A DNA stretch of 17,557 nt from VMSU01 sp031400755 (lineage in GTDB: Bacteria > Desulfobacterota > Desulfobulbia > Desulfobulbales > VMSU01). Every line of letters starts with the position of its first letter. Position 1 is the stretch's first letter. Positions 1 through 6,847 of this stretch are shown here, piece by piece. The notes below the pieces were generated by a model. That model ran no database searches, was not told the DNA's origin, and saw only the letters and a program-made list of their open reading frames with translations. The translations under genes and the position numbers were made by a program. The stretch spans positions 1 through 17,557 of the forward strand of contig JANNQL010000199.1 of assembly GCA_031400755.1 (NCBI GenBank). Reading direction: 5' to 3'.

Positions 1-2
1 TC

Positions 3-49
3 ACCCCGGCGCTCTGTTCAGTCCCCGCTTGACGGGGGAAAGCCGGGGT
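3..49. repeat. Nested palindromic intergenic repeat (unit 1)
   Basis: An outer inverted repeat, ACCCCGGC at 3-10 and GCCGGGGT at 42-49, encloses an inner TCCCC (22-26) / GGGGA (34-38) hairpin. It contains no ORF and lies next to two further palindromes. Its CAGTCCCC-CTTG-GGGG core resembles the palindrome at 8235-8257 upstream of rnfC. This suggests a family of short dispersed intergenic repeats (REP-like). Family assignment is inference. Confidence 0.5.
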
Positions 50-76
50 CCAGATTGGTTGCCAGCCACCGAAACA

Positions 77-105
77 CTGGATTCCGGCCTTCGCCGGAAT
101 GACGG
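77..105. repeat. REP-like palindrome (unit 2)
   Basis: A perfect 8-bp stem, ATTCCGGC (81-88) and GCCGGAAT (93-100) with a CTTC loop, is flanked by CTGG on the left and GACGG on the right. The pattern CTGGATTCC-palindrome-GGAATGACGG is typical of widely dispersed intergenic palindromes in proteobacteria-like genomes. It has the same flanks as the unit at 137-170. Confidence 0.6.
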
Positions 106-120
106 ATAAAAATGAAGTTG

Positions 121-202
121 CTTGGAAGTTTTTTTGCTGGATGCCAGCTAGAACCATGCTGGCATGACGGCAAAGATAAACGGTACTTTTATAACTTCCA
201 AG
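121..202. repeat. Palindromic repeat unit 3 inside 10-bp terminal inverted repeats
   Basis: The inner palindrome is ATGCCAGC (141-148) / GCTGGCAT (158-165), preceded by CTGG and followed by GACGG, exactly as in unit 2 but with different stem bases. It is enclosed by a perfect 10-bp inverted repeat, CTTGGAAGTT (121-130) and AACTTCCAAG (193-202). The 82-bp unit therefore looks like a small MITE- or REPIN-like element with no coding capacity. Confidence 0.5.
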
Positions 203-289
203 TCCCTTAGAGGTTGCTGGAATTGGCTAAGAGCTTGTCCGTAAATAATATTTTGTGCTTACATACAGTTTTTGGCCATCTAAAACCGC

Positions 290-994
290 TTAGCAGAGGA
301 GCTTGCCATCAGTTTCCAGACGCCACTTTCCTCCCCGGTCCGGGCAGAGGACCGACTGCTGGAGCATGGCGAAAAACTGACGCCCTGGGATTTCTGTGGC
401 CCCCAGGCTGAGGAGGTGTTCGGTCCTCATCTGGCAGTCGATGCAGTCGAACCCCCAGGCGGCCAACTGCCGGGCCAAGATCGCCAGGGCGGCCTTGGAA
501 CTGTTGCTTGCCCGGCTGAACATCGATTCCCCGAAAAAAAAGCCGCCTACCGAGACCCCGTACAGGCCGCCGACCAGCGTACCCTGCTGCCAGCATTCCA
601 GCGAATGGGCGTAGCCCAGCTGGTGCAGGAGGCAGTAAGCGTCGATCATCTCCTGGTTGATCCAGGTGGGTTGGTCCTGATCGTTGCGGACTTGGGCGCA
701 GGCGAAAATGACCTCCTGGAAGGCCTTGTCCATGGAGAACTCAAAGGCCCCTTTTTTTAACTCGCGCGCCAAACGGCGGGAGAGGTGAAATTCTTGCGGC
801 CTCAAGATCAGACGCGGGGTTGGCGCCCACCAGAGGATGGGGTCGCCTGTCGCATACCAGGGGAAGATGCCCATTTGATAGGCGAGCAGCAGACGCTCAG
901 GGGAGAGGTCGCCGCCAATGGCCAGCAGGCCGTCGTCGCGGGCCAGTTCCGGCGGCGGAAAATAGATGTTGTCGCTGAGTTGGAAGACAGGCAT
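290..994 (-). CDS. aat: Leucyl/phenylalanyl-tRNA--protein transferase
   Basis: This enzyme moves Leu or Phe from aminoacyl-tRNA onto proteins with N-terminal Lys or Arg, marking them for ClpS/ClpAP degradation in the cytoplasm. The 234-aa reading from the ATG at 994 equals the usual family length. It shows the family signatures DDGLLAIGGDLSPERLLLAY, GIFPWY and WWAPTPRL near the N-terminus, then GGLYGVSVGGFFFGESMFSR and NSSKAAL (acceptor/donor site region), and LLSLGATEIPGRQF near the C-terminus. The frame stays open far upstream, but the longer reading has no family similarity and overlaps apbE and the terminator. No strong Shine-Dalgarno sequence precedes 994 (only CCCTCTTCCCC), so initiation may be weak. 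The gene lies downstream of the Rnf operon but behind a terminator, so it is probably expressed separately. The identification is secure. Confidence 0.95.
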   Translation of the reverse strand: MPVFQLSDNIYFPPPELARDDGLLAIGGDLSPERLLLAYQMGIFPWYATGDPILWWAPTPRLILRPQEFHLSRRLARELKKGAFEFSMDKAFQEVIFACAQVRNDQDQPTWINQEMIDAYCLLHQLGYAHSLECWQQGTLVGGLYGVSVGGFFFGESMFSRASNSSKAALAILARQLAAWGFDCIDCQMRTEHLLSLGATEIPGRQFFAMLQQSVLCPDRGGKWRLETDGKLLC

Positions 995-1030
995 GGGGAA
1001 GAGGGCTGGGACGGTTTTGTATTGTGCAAA

Positions 1031-1069
1031 GAAAACAGGCCATGTCCGAAAAAATTCGACATGGCCTGT
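1031..1069 (-). terminator. Rho-independent terminator after apbE (end of Rnf operon)
   Basis: A perfect 12-bp stem, ACAGGCCATGTC (35-46 of 1000+) with GACATGGCCTGT (1058-1069), has an 11-nt loop. Read on the minus strand it is followed by TTTTCTTTG. It starts about 39 nt after the apbE stop and ends about 37 nt before the aat start, so it separates the two units. Read-through into aat is possible. Confidence 0.85.
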
Positions 1070-1107
1070 GGCTTTGTGGGGCGTTTGCTGAAAAGATAGC
1101 GCCTGAA

Positions 1108-2163
1108 TCAGGCGATAGACGAGGACCAGCCGGCGGACTGCATCATCTTGGTGTCCCTGCCAAGAATGAGGCATTGATACTGGGGTTGGCTGCTGACCAG
1201 GCGCAGGCTGTCCTCGGGCGGCATGACCATTAGGGCGGTGGCCAGGGCATCGGCGTCCATGAGGGTGGTGGCCGTGGTCGTGGCGCTGGTGGCAAGCAGC
1301 GGGGAGTGGCCGGTCTGCGGGGTGACGATGTGGTGAAACATCTTTTCCTGGTCGTAAAAGATTTCGTAGTTGCCTGAGGTGGATATGGCCCCGCTGCCCA
1401 TGCTCACTACGTCGGGATAGGCCTTTTGGTGGTTCGGGTCTTGAATCGCCACCGTCCATGGCGCGCCCTTGGCCGCAGAACCCGAGGTACGGATGTCGCC
1501 GCTGACGTTGATCAGGTGATTCTTGACGCCGAGCTTGGTCAGCAGGGCCGAGGCCCGGTCGACGATATAGCCGGGGGCGATGCCGTCCAAGGTGATGCCC
1601 ATGTTGTCGCGCTGAAAGGCGATGGCGTTGCCGCTGACCCGGATATGCTCCGAGCCGATCCGCGGCAGGAGGGCGGCGATCTCGTCCTCGGTCGGCTGGT
1701 GACCGGCGGCAAAGCTGTTTTTGAACAGGTCAACCACCGGTTGGACCGTGATGTCGAAGGCGCCTTTGGTCAACCGGTGATAGTAAAGCGAACGGTTGAT
1801 GACCTCCACCACCTCGGGTGGGGCGGCGTCCAGGGCGCCAACTTTGTTCAGGTGAGCCACCGGGGTGCTGGCCTCGTGGCGGCTGAACAGCTTGCACAGG
1901 CGGTCGATTTCGGCATTGGCCAGGCCAATGGCGTTTTCCGCCTCATCGCGCGAGTTATGGATGACGGTGATGGCCAGGAAAGAACCCATCACGAGCCGGT
2001 TATCGGACACCTTATATTCCTGTTTGCCGAAGAGCAGCGCCTCGGCCCGCTCGGTGGGTAACAGGGCGCTGGCGGCGGCGCCGGCTCCGAGCAGCCCGCA
2101 GAGTTTCAATAAGGACCTACGGGTGTGGTTACAGGGGGTGGGTACGGTGCTCAGCTTTTTCAT
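1108..2163 (-). CDS. apbE: FAD:protein FMN transferase (ApbE/Ftp), Tat-type signal peptide
   Basis: ApbE cleaves FAD and attaches FMN through a phosphoester bond to threonines of RnfG and RnfD, outside the cytoplasmic membrane. Seen in the protein: a twin-arginine leader (HTRRSLLKL, then a hydrophobic stretch ending near AEA), then the family motifs MGSFLAI, SRHEASTPVAHLN, GAFDITVQPVVDL, LDGIAPGYIVD, NVSGDIRTSG, STSGNYEIF, HHIVTPQTG and DADALATAL. The motifs cover the full length. The start at 2163 has GAGGA six bases upstream. An alternative ATG at 2175 overlaps the rnfB stop (ATGA) and adds four residues. It is the last gene of the rnfCDGEAB cluster, which fits its role in maturing the flavin subunits. 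The usual GGD motif reads SGD, a mild variation. Function is secure from family and context. Confidence 0.93.
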   Translation of the reverse strand: MKKLSTVPTPCNHTRRSLLKLCGLLGAGAAASALLPTERAEALLFGKQEYKVSDNRLVMGSFLAITVIHNSRDEAENAIGLANAEIDRLCKLFSRHEASTPVAHLNKVGALDAAPPEVVEVINRSLYYHRLTKGAFDITVQPVVDLFKNSFAAGHQPTEDEIAALLPRIGSEHIRVSGNAIAFQRDNMGITLDGIAPGYIVDRASALLTKLGVKNHLINVSGDIRTSGSAAKGAPWTVAIQDPNHQKAYPDVVSMGSGAISTSGNYEIFYDQEKMFHHIVTPQTGHSPLLATSATTTATTLMDADALATALMVMPPEDSLRLVSSQPQYQCLILGRDTKMMQSAGWSSSIA

Positions 2164-2171
2164 AATCTTCC

Positions 2172-3044
2172 TCATGTGGCCATCCGCAGGCCTTCGGCCT
2201 GGCGGGCGATGACCTTACGGCCATCATATATTCTCATAATCTTACGCGGGCACTTCTCAACGCACACCTCCTGGCATTCCGGGCCATAGGCAATGCACTT
2301 CTGGTGGTCGATCTTGATCAGGCCATCCTGGTAAAAAATGGCCTCGGTCGGGCACTTCTTGACGCACATTTGACACGAGATGCAGCCCACCTCGCAGACC
2401 TTGCGGACATTTTTGCCCAGGTCCTTGGTGCTGCACGGCACATAGACCCTGGCCTTCAAGGTCATCAGTTCGATGACGCGTTTGGGGCAGGTCCTGACGC
2501 AGGTGCCGCAGCCGACGCATTTGTCGGGGTTGACGATCGGAAAGCTGTCCACCATGGTGATGGCGTCAAAGGGGCAGCTCTCGGCGCATTCGCCCAGACC
2601 GATGCACGAGTAGTTGCAGGCCGATGGTCCGCCGAAACCGAGGTTGGCGGCGGTACAGGAGGCAAAGCCAATATACTCATGTTTATGGCTGACCCGGCCT
2701 TCGATGCGGGAGCAGCGGACAATGGCGATGACATCCTCCACTGCCGCCATCTTCTTGCCAGTGAGAGTGGCCACCCGTTCGGCGACCTTTTCCTTGCCCG
2801 GATAGCAGAGGTTGGGGGGCACATCGGGGTTATTGACCACGGCGATGGCATAGCCCTCGCACCCGGCATAACCGCAGCCGCCGCATTGTGCCCCGGCCAG
2901 GGACTCAAGCACCTCATGCACCAGAGGGTTGATCTCCACGGCAAATTTATGGGCGGCGAGCGCCAGGCCGATCCCGAAAAAGAGGCCGATGCAGCCGAGC
3001 AGGGCGATGCCGCCCAAGGCAAGTTTAATTAATGCTGGGTCCAT
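2172..3044 (-). CDS. rnfB: Rnf complex subunit B, multi-cluster ferredoxin-type
   Basis: RnfB is the ferredoxin-facing subunit that passes electrons into the Rnf complex. The N-terminus is one membrane helix (about residues 5-31), then the Fe-S motif C54-x2-C57-x4-C62-x17-C80 (CGGCGYAGC). Further cysteine groups follow: CNYSCIGLGECAESCP, CVGCGTCVRTCP, VPCSTKDLGKNVRKVC with CISCQMCVKKCP, and a final CIAYGPECQEVCVEKCP. This is the long RnfB form known from clostridia and sulfate reducers rather than the roughly 190-aa enterobacterial form. The last group has unusual spacing (C-x6-C-x3-C-x3-C). The ATG at 3044 is preferred because AGG lies 7 nt upstream; the GTG at 3050 is too close to that site. 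The gene follows rnfA by 36 nt and precedes apbE. Confidence 0.95.
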   Translation of the reverse strand: MDPALIKLALGGIALLGCIGLFFGIGLALAAHKFAVEINPLVHEVLESLAGAQCGGCGYAGCEGYAIAVVNNPDVPPNLCYPGKEKVAERVATLTGKKMAAVEDVIAIVRCSRIEGRVSHKHEYIGFASCTAANLGFGGPSACNYSCIGLGECAESCPFDAITMVDSFPIVNPDKCVGCGTCVRTCPKRVIELMTLKARVYVPCSTKDLGKNVRKVCEVGCISCQMCVKKCPTEAIFYQDGLIKIDHQKCIAYGPECQEVCVEKCPRKIMRIYDGRKVIARQAEGLRMAT

Positions 3045-3080
3045 TACCACACCTAAAAAAAGTAACTCGCAAGGAGTCCA

Positions 3081-4196
3081 TCAAAATAAATTGAGGCCGG
3101 AAAAGCCAAGGAAGGCCAAGGCAAACTGCCCGGCAACGATAAAGGCGATGGGGACGCCTTTAAAGGTTGGCGGGATATTGGCCAGTTCCATCCGCTCCCG
3201 CACCGAACTCATCATGTAAAGGGCGAGCAGAAAGCCTGAACCGGCCCCGAAGGCGAGCATCAGCGACTCAAGAAAATTGTACTCGTTGTCGGCCAAGATC
3301 AAAGGCACGGCGATGATGACGCAGTTGGCGATGACCAGCACCAGATAGACCCCGAAGGCATTGAAGAGGGCCGGGTTGACCTTGCGCAGCACCGTATCCA
3401 CCGCCTGCACGGTCAGCGAGACCAGACCGATGAAGACAACGATCTGCAGGAAGTTGAGCTGGAAGGGTTTGAGGATGTACTGGTAGAAGAACCAGCTCAT
3501 GATGGCGCTCACCACCATGACCATGGTAAAGGTGATGCCCATGCCCTTGGCCGTGTCCTTGCGCTTGGAGGTCCCAAAAAAAACGCAGAGGCCGAGGTAT
3601 TTGGTAAAGACAAAGTTGTTGATTAAGAGCGCGCTGATCAATATGGAAAGCAGGTAGCCAAGATAGGACTTGGCCACCCGGAAGCTTTCGGCCGCCGCCC
3701 CCTTGGCCGCCAGATTGCTCACAGTCACCAGGTGGGGCAGGCGGGAGTTCAAAGGCTGCTGAAAGGTCAGGGTGGCGGTCTGCTGGTCAGCGCTCAGTCG
3801 GGCGCTTGACAGCTTGAGCCTGATGTCCGGGTCCTGCTCTTCAACGACCTGGTAGTTGGCCGGATTCTCAGCAGCCTGACGCTCAACCGGGCCGGCAAAG
3901 GTGACGATGATCTCGTTGGCCTTGCCAAAGGCCTTGTTGGCGATCAGGCCTCCAGCCTGGGCCATGACCGGCAGGCAGAGAAATAGTAGGGCGGCAAGAA
4001 GAAGGCGGTGGTGTAAGCGATTACAGGGTACCGCATCTGCTTTGTCATCGGCCTGCTCACATAGGCGGGCTATAGTTCGCAGGCCTCTTTCGCGCATCTG
4101 CGGCACCCTGCAATCGCTTACAGCTTGGGGGCAGAGCGTAGCCTCTGATGATAGCCCGTGATCAACTCGGAGGTGGCTTAGTGTTAGAGTGTTCAT
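3081..4196 (-). CDS. rnfA: Rnf complex subunit A with N-terminal signal peptide and Ig-like domain
   Basis: Residues about 177-371 are a complete RnfA: six hydrophobic segments, NNFVFTKYLGLC (C204), VIANC (C292), SVRERMELANIP and the C-terminal FLGFSGL. RnfA and RnfE form the membrane core holding an Fe-S centre. Family members are about 190-195 aa, but this one is 371. The extra N-terminus holds a hydrophobic, signal-like stretch (63-80, cleavable after AQA), then about 90 residues resembling SbsA/Big_5-type Ig domains (NEIIVTFAGPV, ENPANYQVV, LSADQQTATLTF, HLVTVSNL). Basic residues after TM1 (SKRKDTAK) put that loop in the cytoplasm, so the new domain would be periplasmic, as the signal peptide predicts. 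Start choice is open: ATG 4196, three bases after rnfE and without a Shine-Dalgarno site, or ATG 4097, with AGGG 8 nt upstream. A 111-bp inverted repeat lies in this 5' part. Confidence 0.9.
   Translation of the reverse strand: MNTLTLSHLRVDHGLSSEATLCPQAVSDCRVPQMRERGLRTIARLCEQADDKADAVPCNRLHHRLLLAALLFLCLPVMAQAGGLIANKAFGKANEIIVTFAGPVERQAAENPANYQVVEEQDPDIRLKLSSARLSADQQTATLTFQQPLNSRLPHLVTVSNLAAKGAAAESFRVAKSYLGYLLSILISALLINNFVFTKYLGLCVFFGTSKRKDTAKGMGITFTMVMVVSAIMSWFFYQYILKPFQLNFLQIVVFIGLVSLTVQAVDTVLRKVNPALFNAFGVYLVLVIANCVIIAVPLILADNEYNFLESLMLAFGAGSGFLLALYMMSSVRERMELANIPPTFKGVPIAFIVAGQFALAFLGFSGLNLF
4012..4122. repeat. In-frame 111-bp inverted-repeat element within 5' rnfA
   Basis: The arms at 4012-4035 and 4099-4122 are 24 nt long and complementary except at two positions. 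Both become G-U pairs in the rnfA-sense RNA (they would be A-C on the other strand). An inner 7-bp stem, GGCCTGC (4050-4056) / GCAGGCC (4079-4085), lies between them, with near-symmetric 13- and 14-nt internal loops. The length is exactly 37 codons, without stops in the rnfA frame. One arm contains the AGGG that would serve the ATG at 4097. It could be a mobile palindrome or a translational control hairpin. Confidence 0.65.
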
Positions 4197-4199
4197 GCG

Positions 4200-4814
4200 T
4201 TAGGCCCGTTTCGCTCGTTTGTAGACAAGTTCGATATAGTTGAAAAAGGCCATCATCAGACCCACGCAAAAAAAGCCGGCCAAGGGCAGGACAAAGAAAA
4301 GGAGCGGCTTAAAGCCCAGGACGTCATGGCCAAGAATGGTGCCCATGCCGAGCAGCTCACGGACAAAGCCCAAGGCCATCATGCCGACCATAAAACCGAG
4401 TCCCATGCCGATGCCGTCCCAGAAGGAGGCGTTGACGCTCTCCTTGCAGGCGAACATCTCAAGCCGCATGGTAATGATGGCAAAGGCCACGATCAGCTTG
4501 ATAAAAATGCCCATCTTGGCATAGGCCTCCGGCATATAGGCGGCCAGCACCATGTCGATCACTGTCACCCAGGTGGCGATGGTCAGGGTATAGGTGGGGA
4601 TGCGGATGCGGGGATGGATCTTGTTCTTGAAAATCGAGATGGTGCAGCTTGAGAAGACCTGAACAAAGAGGACGGCGATGCCCAGCATAAAGCCGTTCAT
4701 GACCGTGGTGCTGATGCCGACCGCCGGGCACATGGACAGCACCAGGCGAAAGATCGGGTTCTCATTCAAGATGCCGTTGACGACTAATTGAAAGTTTGTT
4801 TTGTCAGTTGCCAC
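4200..4814 (-). CDS. rnfE: Rnf complex subunit E
   Basis: RnfE is the membrane partner of RnfA; the pair is related by inverted topology and binds an Fe-S centre between them. The 204-aa protein has the family start NENPIFRLVLSMCPAVG (C29) and later FWDGIGMGLGF and GFVRELLGMGT, with six hydrophobic segments. The start is GTG at 4814, preceded by GGAG at 8 nt. The helix that normally reads L-I-V-x-N-C-I-x-x-x-R-x-E-x-F-A here reads LIVAFAIITMRLEMFACK. The second conserved cysteine (Cys112 in NqrD of Vibrio Na+-NQR) is therefore Ala112, and a new Cys appears at 123. Length and all other motifs look normal, so it is not a broken gene. It follows rnfG by 45 nt and ends 3 nt before the upstream rnfA start. 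Confidence 0.95.
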   Translation of the reverse strand: MATDKTNFQLVVNGILNENPIFRLVLSMCPAVGISTTVMNGFMLGIAVLFVQVFSSCTISIFKNKIHPRIRIPTYTLTIATWVTVIDMVLAAYMPEAYAKMGIFIKLIVAFAIITMRLEMFACKESVNASFWDGIGMGLGFMVGMMALGFVRELLGMGTILGHDVLGFKPLLFFVLPLAGFFCVGLMMAFFNYIELVYKRAKRA

Positions 4815-4859
4815 AATACGTTCTCCGCAAAGTGTGTCGTGCCGCAGGCTCTTCTATCA

Positions 4860-5768
4860 TCAGAAAGGCACGGCGATTTTCTGCTCAAGCAAGACGCGAT
4901 CAAGGATGGCCAGGCGATAGGCAATTTTCTGGACAATGCCCTTGACGCCACTGGTCACCGAGCGACTGGAAATGGTGGCGCCGGTCAAGGCGTAAATGTC
5001 CTTGTCTTTATACTGGGACTCGATCTTGGCCACCTCATCCGCGCCGAGCGTACCACCTTGCTCGGCCTCCAGGGCCTGGCGGTAGTCATCCGGCAGCGGG
5101 GTCTTGACCACGTCAAGTTTTTTGACGGCCTCAATGGGCTTGGCCTTGAACTGATTTTTGAAATACTTCTGGACGATTTCACCGCCTAGACCGGGGTCTT
5201 CTTCGTGTTCCATGATCTCAAGGCCGATAATGGTAAAATCCTGATCAAGGGCCAGGATGACGCTGATAAAGGTCTTGAAGCCGGGAAATTTTCCCGGCAG
5301 GAGATAGGCCACTCTCTTCTGGTCGCGGGTGACGACGATAGTCTGATCGGCATAGCGCAGGGCCCGGCCTGGGCCGAGCCCTGCGCTAATCGCCCCAGTC
5401 CTGGCGCGTTCATCAGTCATTTTTTCCGGATCAATCTTGACCGGCGTTTGACTCATGAACTTGCCGTCAAGATCAATGACGACAAAGGTCAAGGCACCAT
5501 GGCCCTCGCCCTTGGTAGGCAGCAGGTAGCCCATGCTCTGCCGCGCCTCTTCGCTGATGATATAGCGGTAGACCTCGTGCAGGGCCAGACTTGCCGGCGC
5601 TGGATTCTGGCTGGAATAGCCGAGCAGGTTGAGCATGGCTTTCTGCTCATGCAGGTGGGCATTATGCTTCTTGGCCTTGCTGGTGAAGACAAAGGCCGCG
5701 CCCATGACAAGGCCGGCCAAGAGGCAGGCGACGGTCAGCCGGAAGATGATGGTCAGGATGTCTTTCAT
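4860..5768 (-). CDS. rnfG: Rnf complex subunit G, covalent FMN protein
   Basis: RnfG is a periplasmic, single-helix-anchored flavoprotein carrying FMN on a threonine through ApbE. The membrane anchor is at residues about 6-28. HEEDPGLGGEI (188-198) matches the family HxExPGLG motif, and LTGATISS (261-268) is the flavinylation site, with T265 as predicted acceptor. At 302 aa it is about 100 residues longer than most RnfG proteins. The extra sequence lies mainly between the anchor and the FMN domain and around 205-255. The residue six before the acceptor is usually Asp but here is Tyr259. The start at 5768 overlaps the rnfD stop by 4 nt (ATGA), and GGAG stands 7 nt upstream inside rnfD, which implies coupled translation. 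Confidence 0.93.
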   Translation of the reverse strand: MKDILTIIFRLTVACLLAGLVMGAAFVFTSKAKKHNAHLHEQKAMLNLLGYSSQNPAPASLALHEVYRYIISEEARQSMGYLLPTKGEGHGALTFVVIDLDGKFMSQTPVKIDPEKMTDERARTGAISAGLGPGRALRYADQTIVVTRDQKRVAYLLPGKFPGFKTFISVILALDQDFTIIGLEIMEHEEDPGLGGEIVQKYFKNQFKAKPIEAVKKLDVVKTPLPDDYRQALEAEQGGTLGADEVAKIESQYKDKDIYALTGATISSRSVTSGVKGIVQKIAYRLAILDRVLLEQKIAVPF

Positions 5769-6835
5769 TTTGCGTCTCCGGCTGGGGGGAGCGGCGGGGC
5801 AAAACGTTTGGGCTTGAACCAGCCATCAAGGACACCGCTGAGCGGGTTCATCAGCAGGATGGCGTAGCAGATGCCTTCTGGATAGCCGCCCTTCAAACGG
5901 ATGAGGACGGTGAGGGCGCCGACGCCGAATCCATACAGGAGCTGGGAGGTCTTGTTGATCGGGCAGGTGACATAGTCATTGGCCATGAAGATGGCGCCAA
6001 GCAGCGCCCCGCCGGAGAGGATTGCCAAGAGCGGATCGCCGCTGCAATAGCTCTCGCCGCCGAAGCACCAGGTGAGGAAAGCGATGCTGGCCAGGACCGA
6101 GGCCGGGATGTGCCAGGTGATGTAGCCCCGATAGAGCAGATAGAGGCCGCCAAGCACAATCAGCAGGCCTGAGGTCTCGCCGATGCAGCCGGGCCGCCAG
6201 CCCAGGAAAAAGGTGGTGTAGAGGTTGGGGGCAGAGCCGAATTGTTGGGTAAAGGCGGCCAAGCCCTGGCCTTTGAGGACCGCCAGCGGGGTGGCGGTGG
6301 CAATGGCGTCGATCGGGGTGCCGAGGTAGGAGAAGATCGCCATGTCCTGGATGGGCGGCAGCCAGGCCGAGGTCATGGCCACCGGGAAGGTGGCCAGCAG
6401 AAAGGCCCGGGCAAGAAGGGCCGGGTTGAAGATGTTGTAGCCGATGCCGCCGAGCAGGTGCTTGCCGATATAGATGGCCATGACCGCGCCGAGGACGGGC
6501 AGCAAATAGGGCACACCAGGCGGGATGACAAAGGCGATCAAGATGCCGGTGATGACGGCGCTGCCGTCGCCGACAGTTATCTTGCGGCCCAGGCTTTTTT
6601 GGCTGATGGCCTCGACCGCCACGCAACTGATGACGCTGACCGCGGTGATGATCAGCGTCTGAATCCCGAAGATGAAGACAGAGAGGATGAGCGGCGGCAC
6701 CAGGCAGGCGACCACGGTCCACATGATTTTTTCAACCGACTCATTGCTCCGCACATGGGGGGAGACCGAGACCTTCCATAGGGCACGGGGTGCGGTCGGC
6801 AATGGGTTTGTCGCCTCTGGGGCTTGTTCGTTAAT
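5765..6835 (-). CDS. rnfD: Rnf complex subunit D, membrane flavin subunit; probable AUU start
   Basis: RnfD is a polytopic membrane protein carrying covalent FMN and, in relatives, riboflavin. Motifs seen: SVSPHVRSNES near the N-terminus, GDGSAVITGILIAF, GGIGYNIFNPALLARAFL, and the flavinylation site DAIATATPL, with the acceptor Thr in ATP. MANDYVTCPI and a C-terminal ILLMNPLSGVLDGWF complete it. The first standard start is TTG at 6802, which lacks a good Shine-Dalgarno site. Thirty-three bases upstream and in frame is ATT (6835), exactly 7 nt after AGGAG (6843-6847). It gives the N-terminus NEQAPEATNPLP and a 356-aa product. No ATG or GTG start fits. Initiation at AUU is therefore proposed. 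rnfC ends 12 nt upstream and rnfG overlaps the stop. Confidence 0.93.
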   Translation of the reverse strand: MNEQAPEATNPLPTAPRALWKVSVSPHVRSNESVEKIMWTVVACLVPPLILSVFIFGIQTLIITAVSVISCVAVEAISQKSLGRKITVGDGSAVITGILIAFVIPPGVPYLLPVLGAVMAIYIGKHLLGGIGYNIFNPALLARAFLLATFPVAMTSAWLPPIQDMAIFSYLGTPIDAIATATPLAVLKGQGLAAFTQQFGSAPNLYTTFFLGWRPGCIGETSGLLIVLGGLYLLYRGYITWHIPASVLASIAFLTWCFGGESYCSGDPLLAILSGGALLGAIFMANDYVTCPINKTSQLLYGFGVGALTVLIRLKGGYPEGICYAILLMNPLSGVLDGWFKPKRFAPPLPPAGDAK

Positions 6836-6842
6836 GACCGTT

Positions 6843-6847
6843 CTCCT
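6843..6847 (-). promoter_or_regulatory. Shine-Dalgarno site that decides the rnfD start
   Basis: AGGAG, read on the minus strand directly after the rnfC TAA stop, is 7 nt from the ATT at 6835. It is 40 nt from the TTG at 6802, too far to serve that codon. It is as good as the site of rnfG in the same operon. Confidence 0.7.

Noticed and set aside
995..1459. Open frame continuing upstream of aat to 1459
   Set aside because: The extension overlaps apbE antisense-frame and the terminator; no Aat family member has it, and the 234-aa reading matches the family length.
1426..2061. Long plus-strand ORF (211 aa) opposite apbE, and similar ones opposite rnfB, rnfD and rnfC
   Set aside because: These are antisense shadows of GC-rich real genes with no recognisable domains or ribosome-binding sites.
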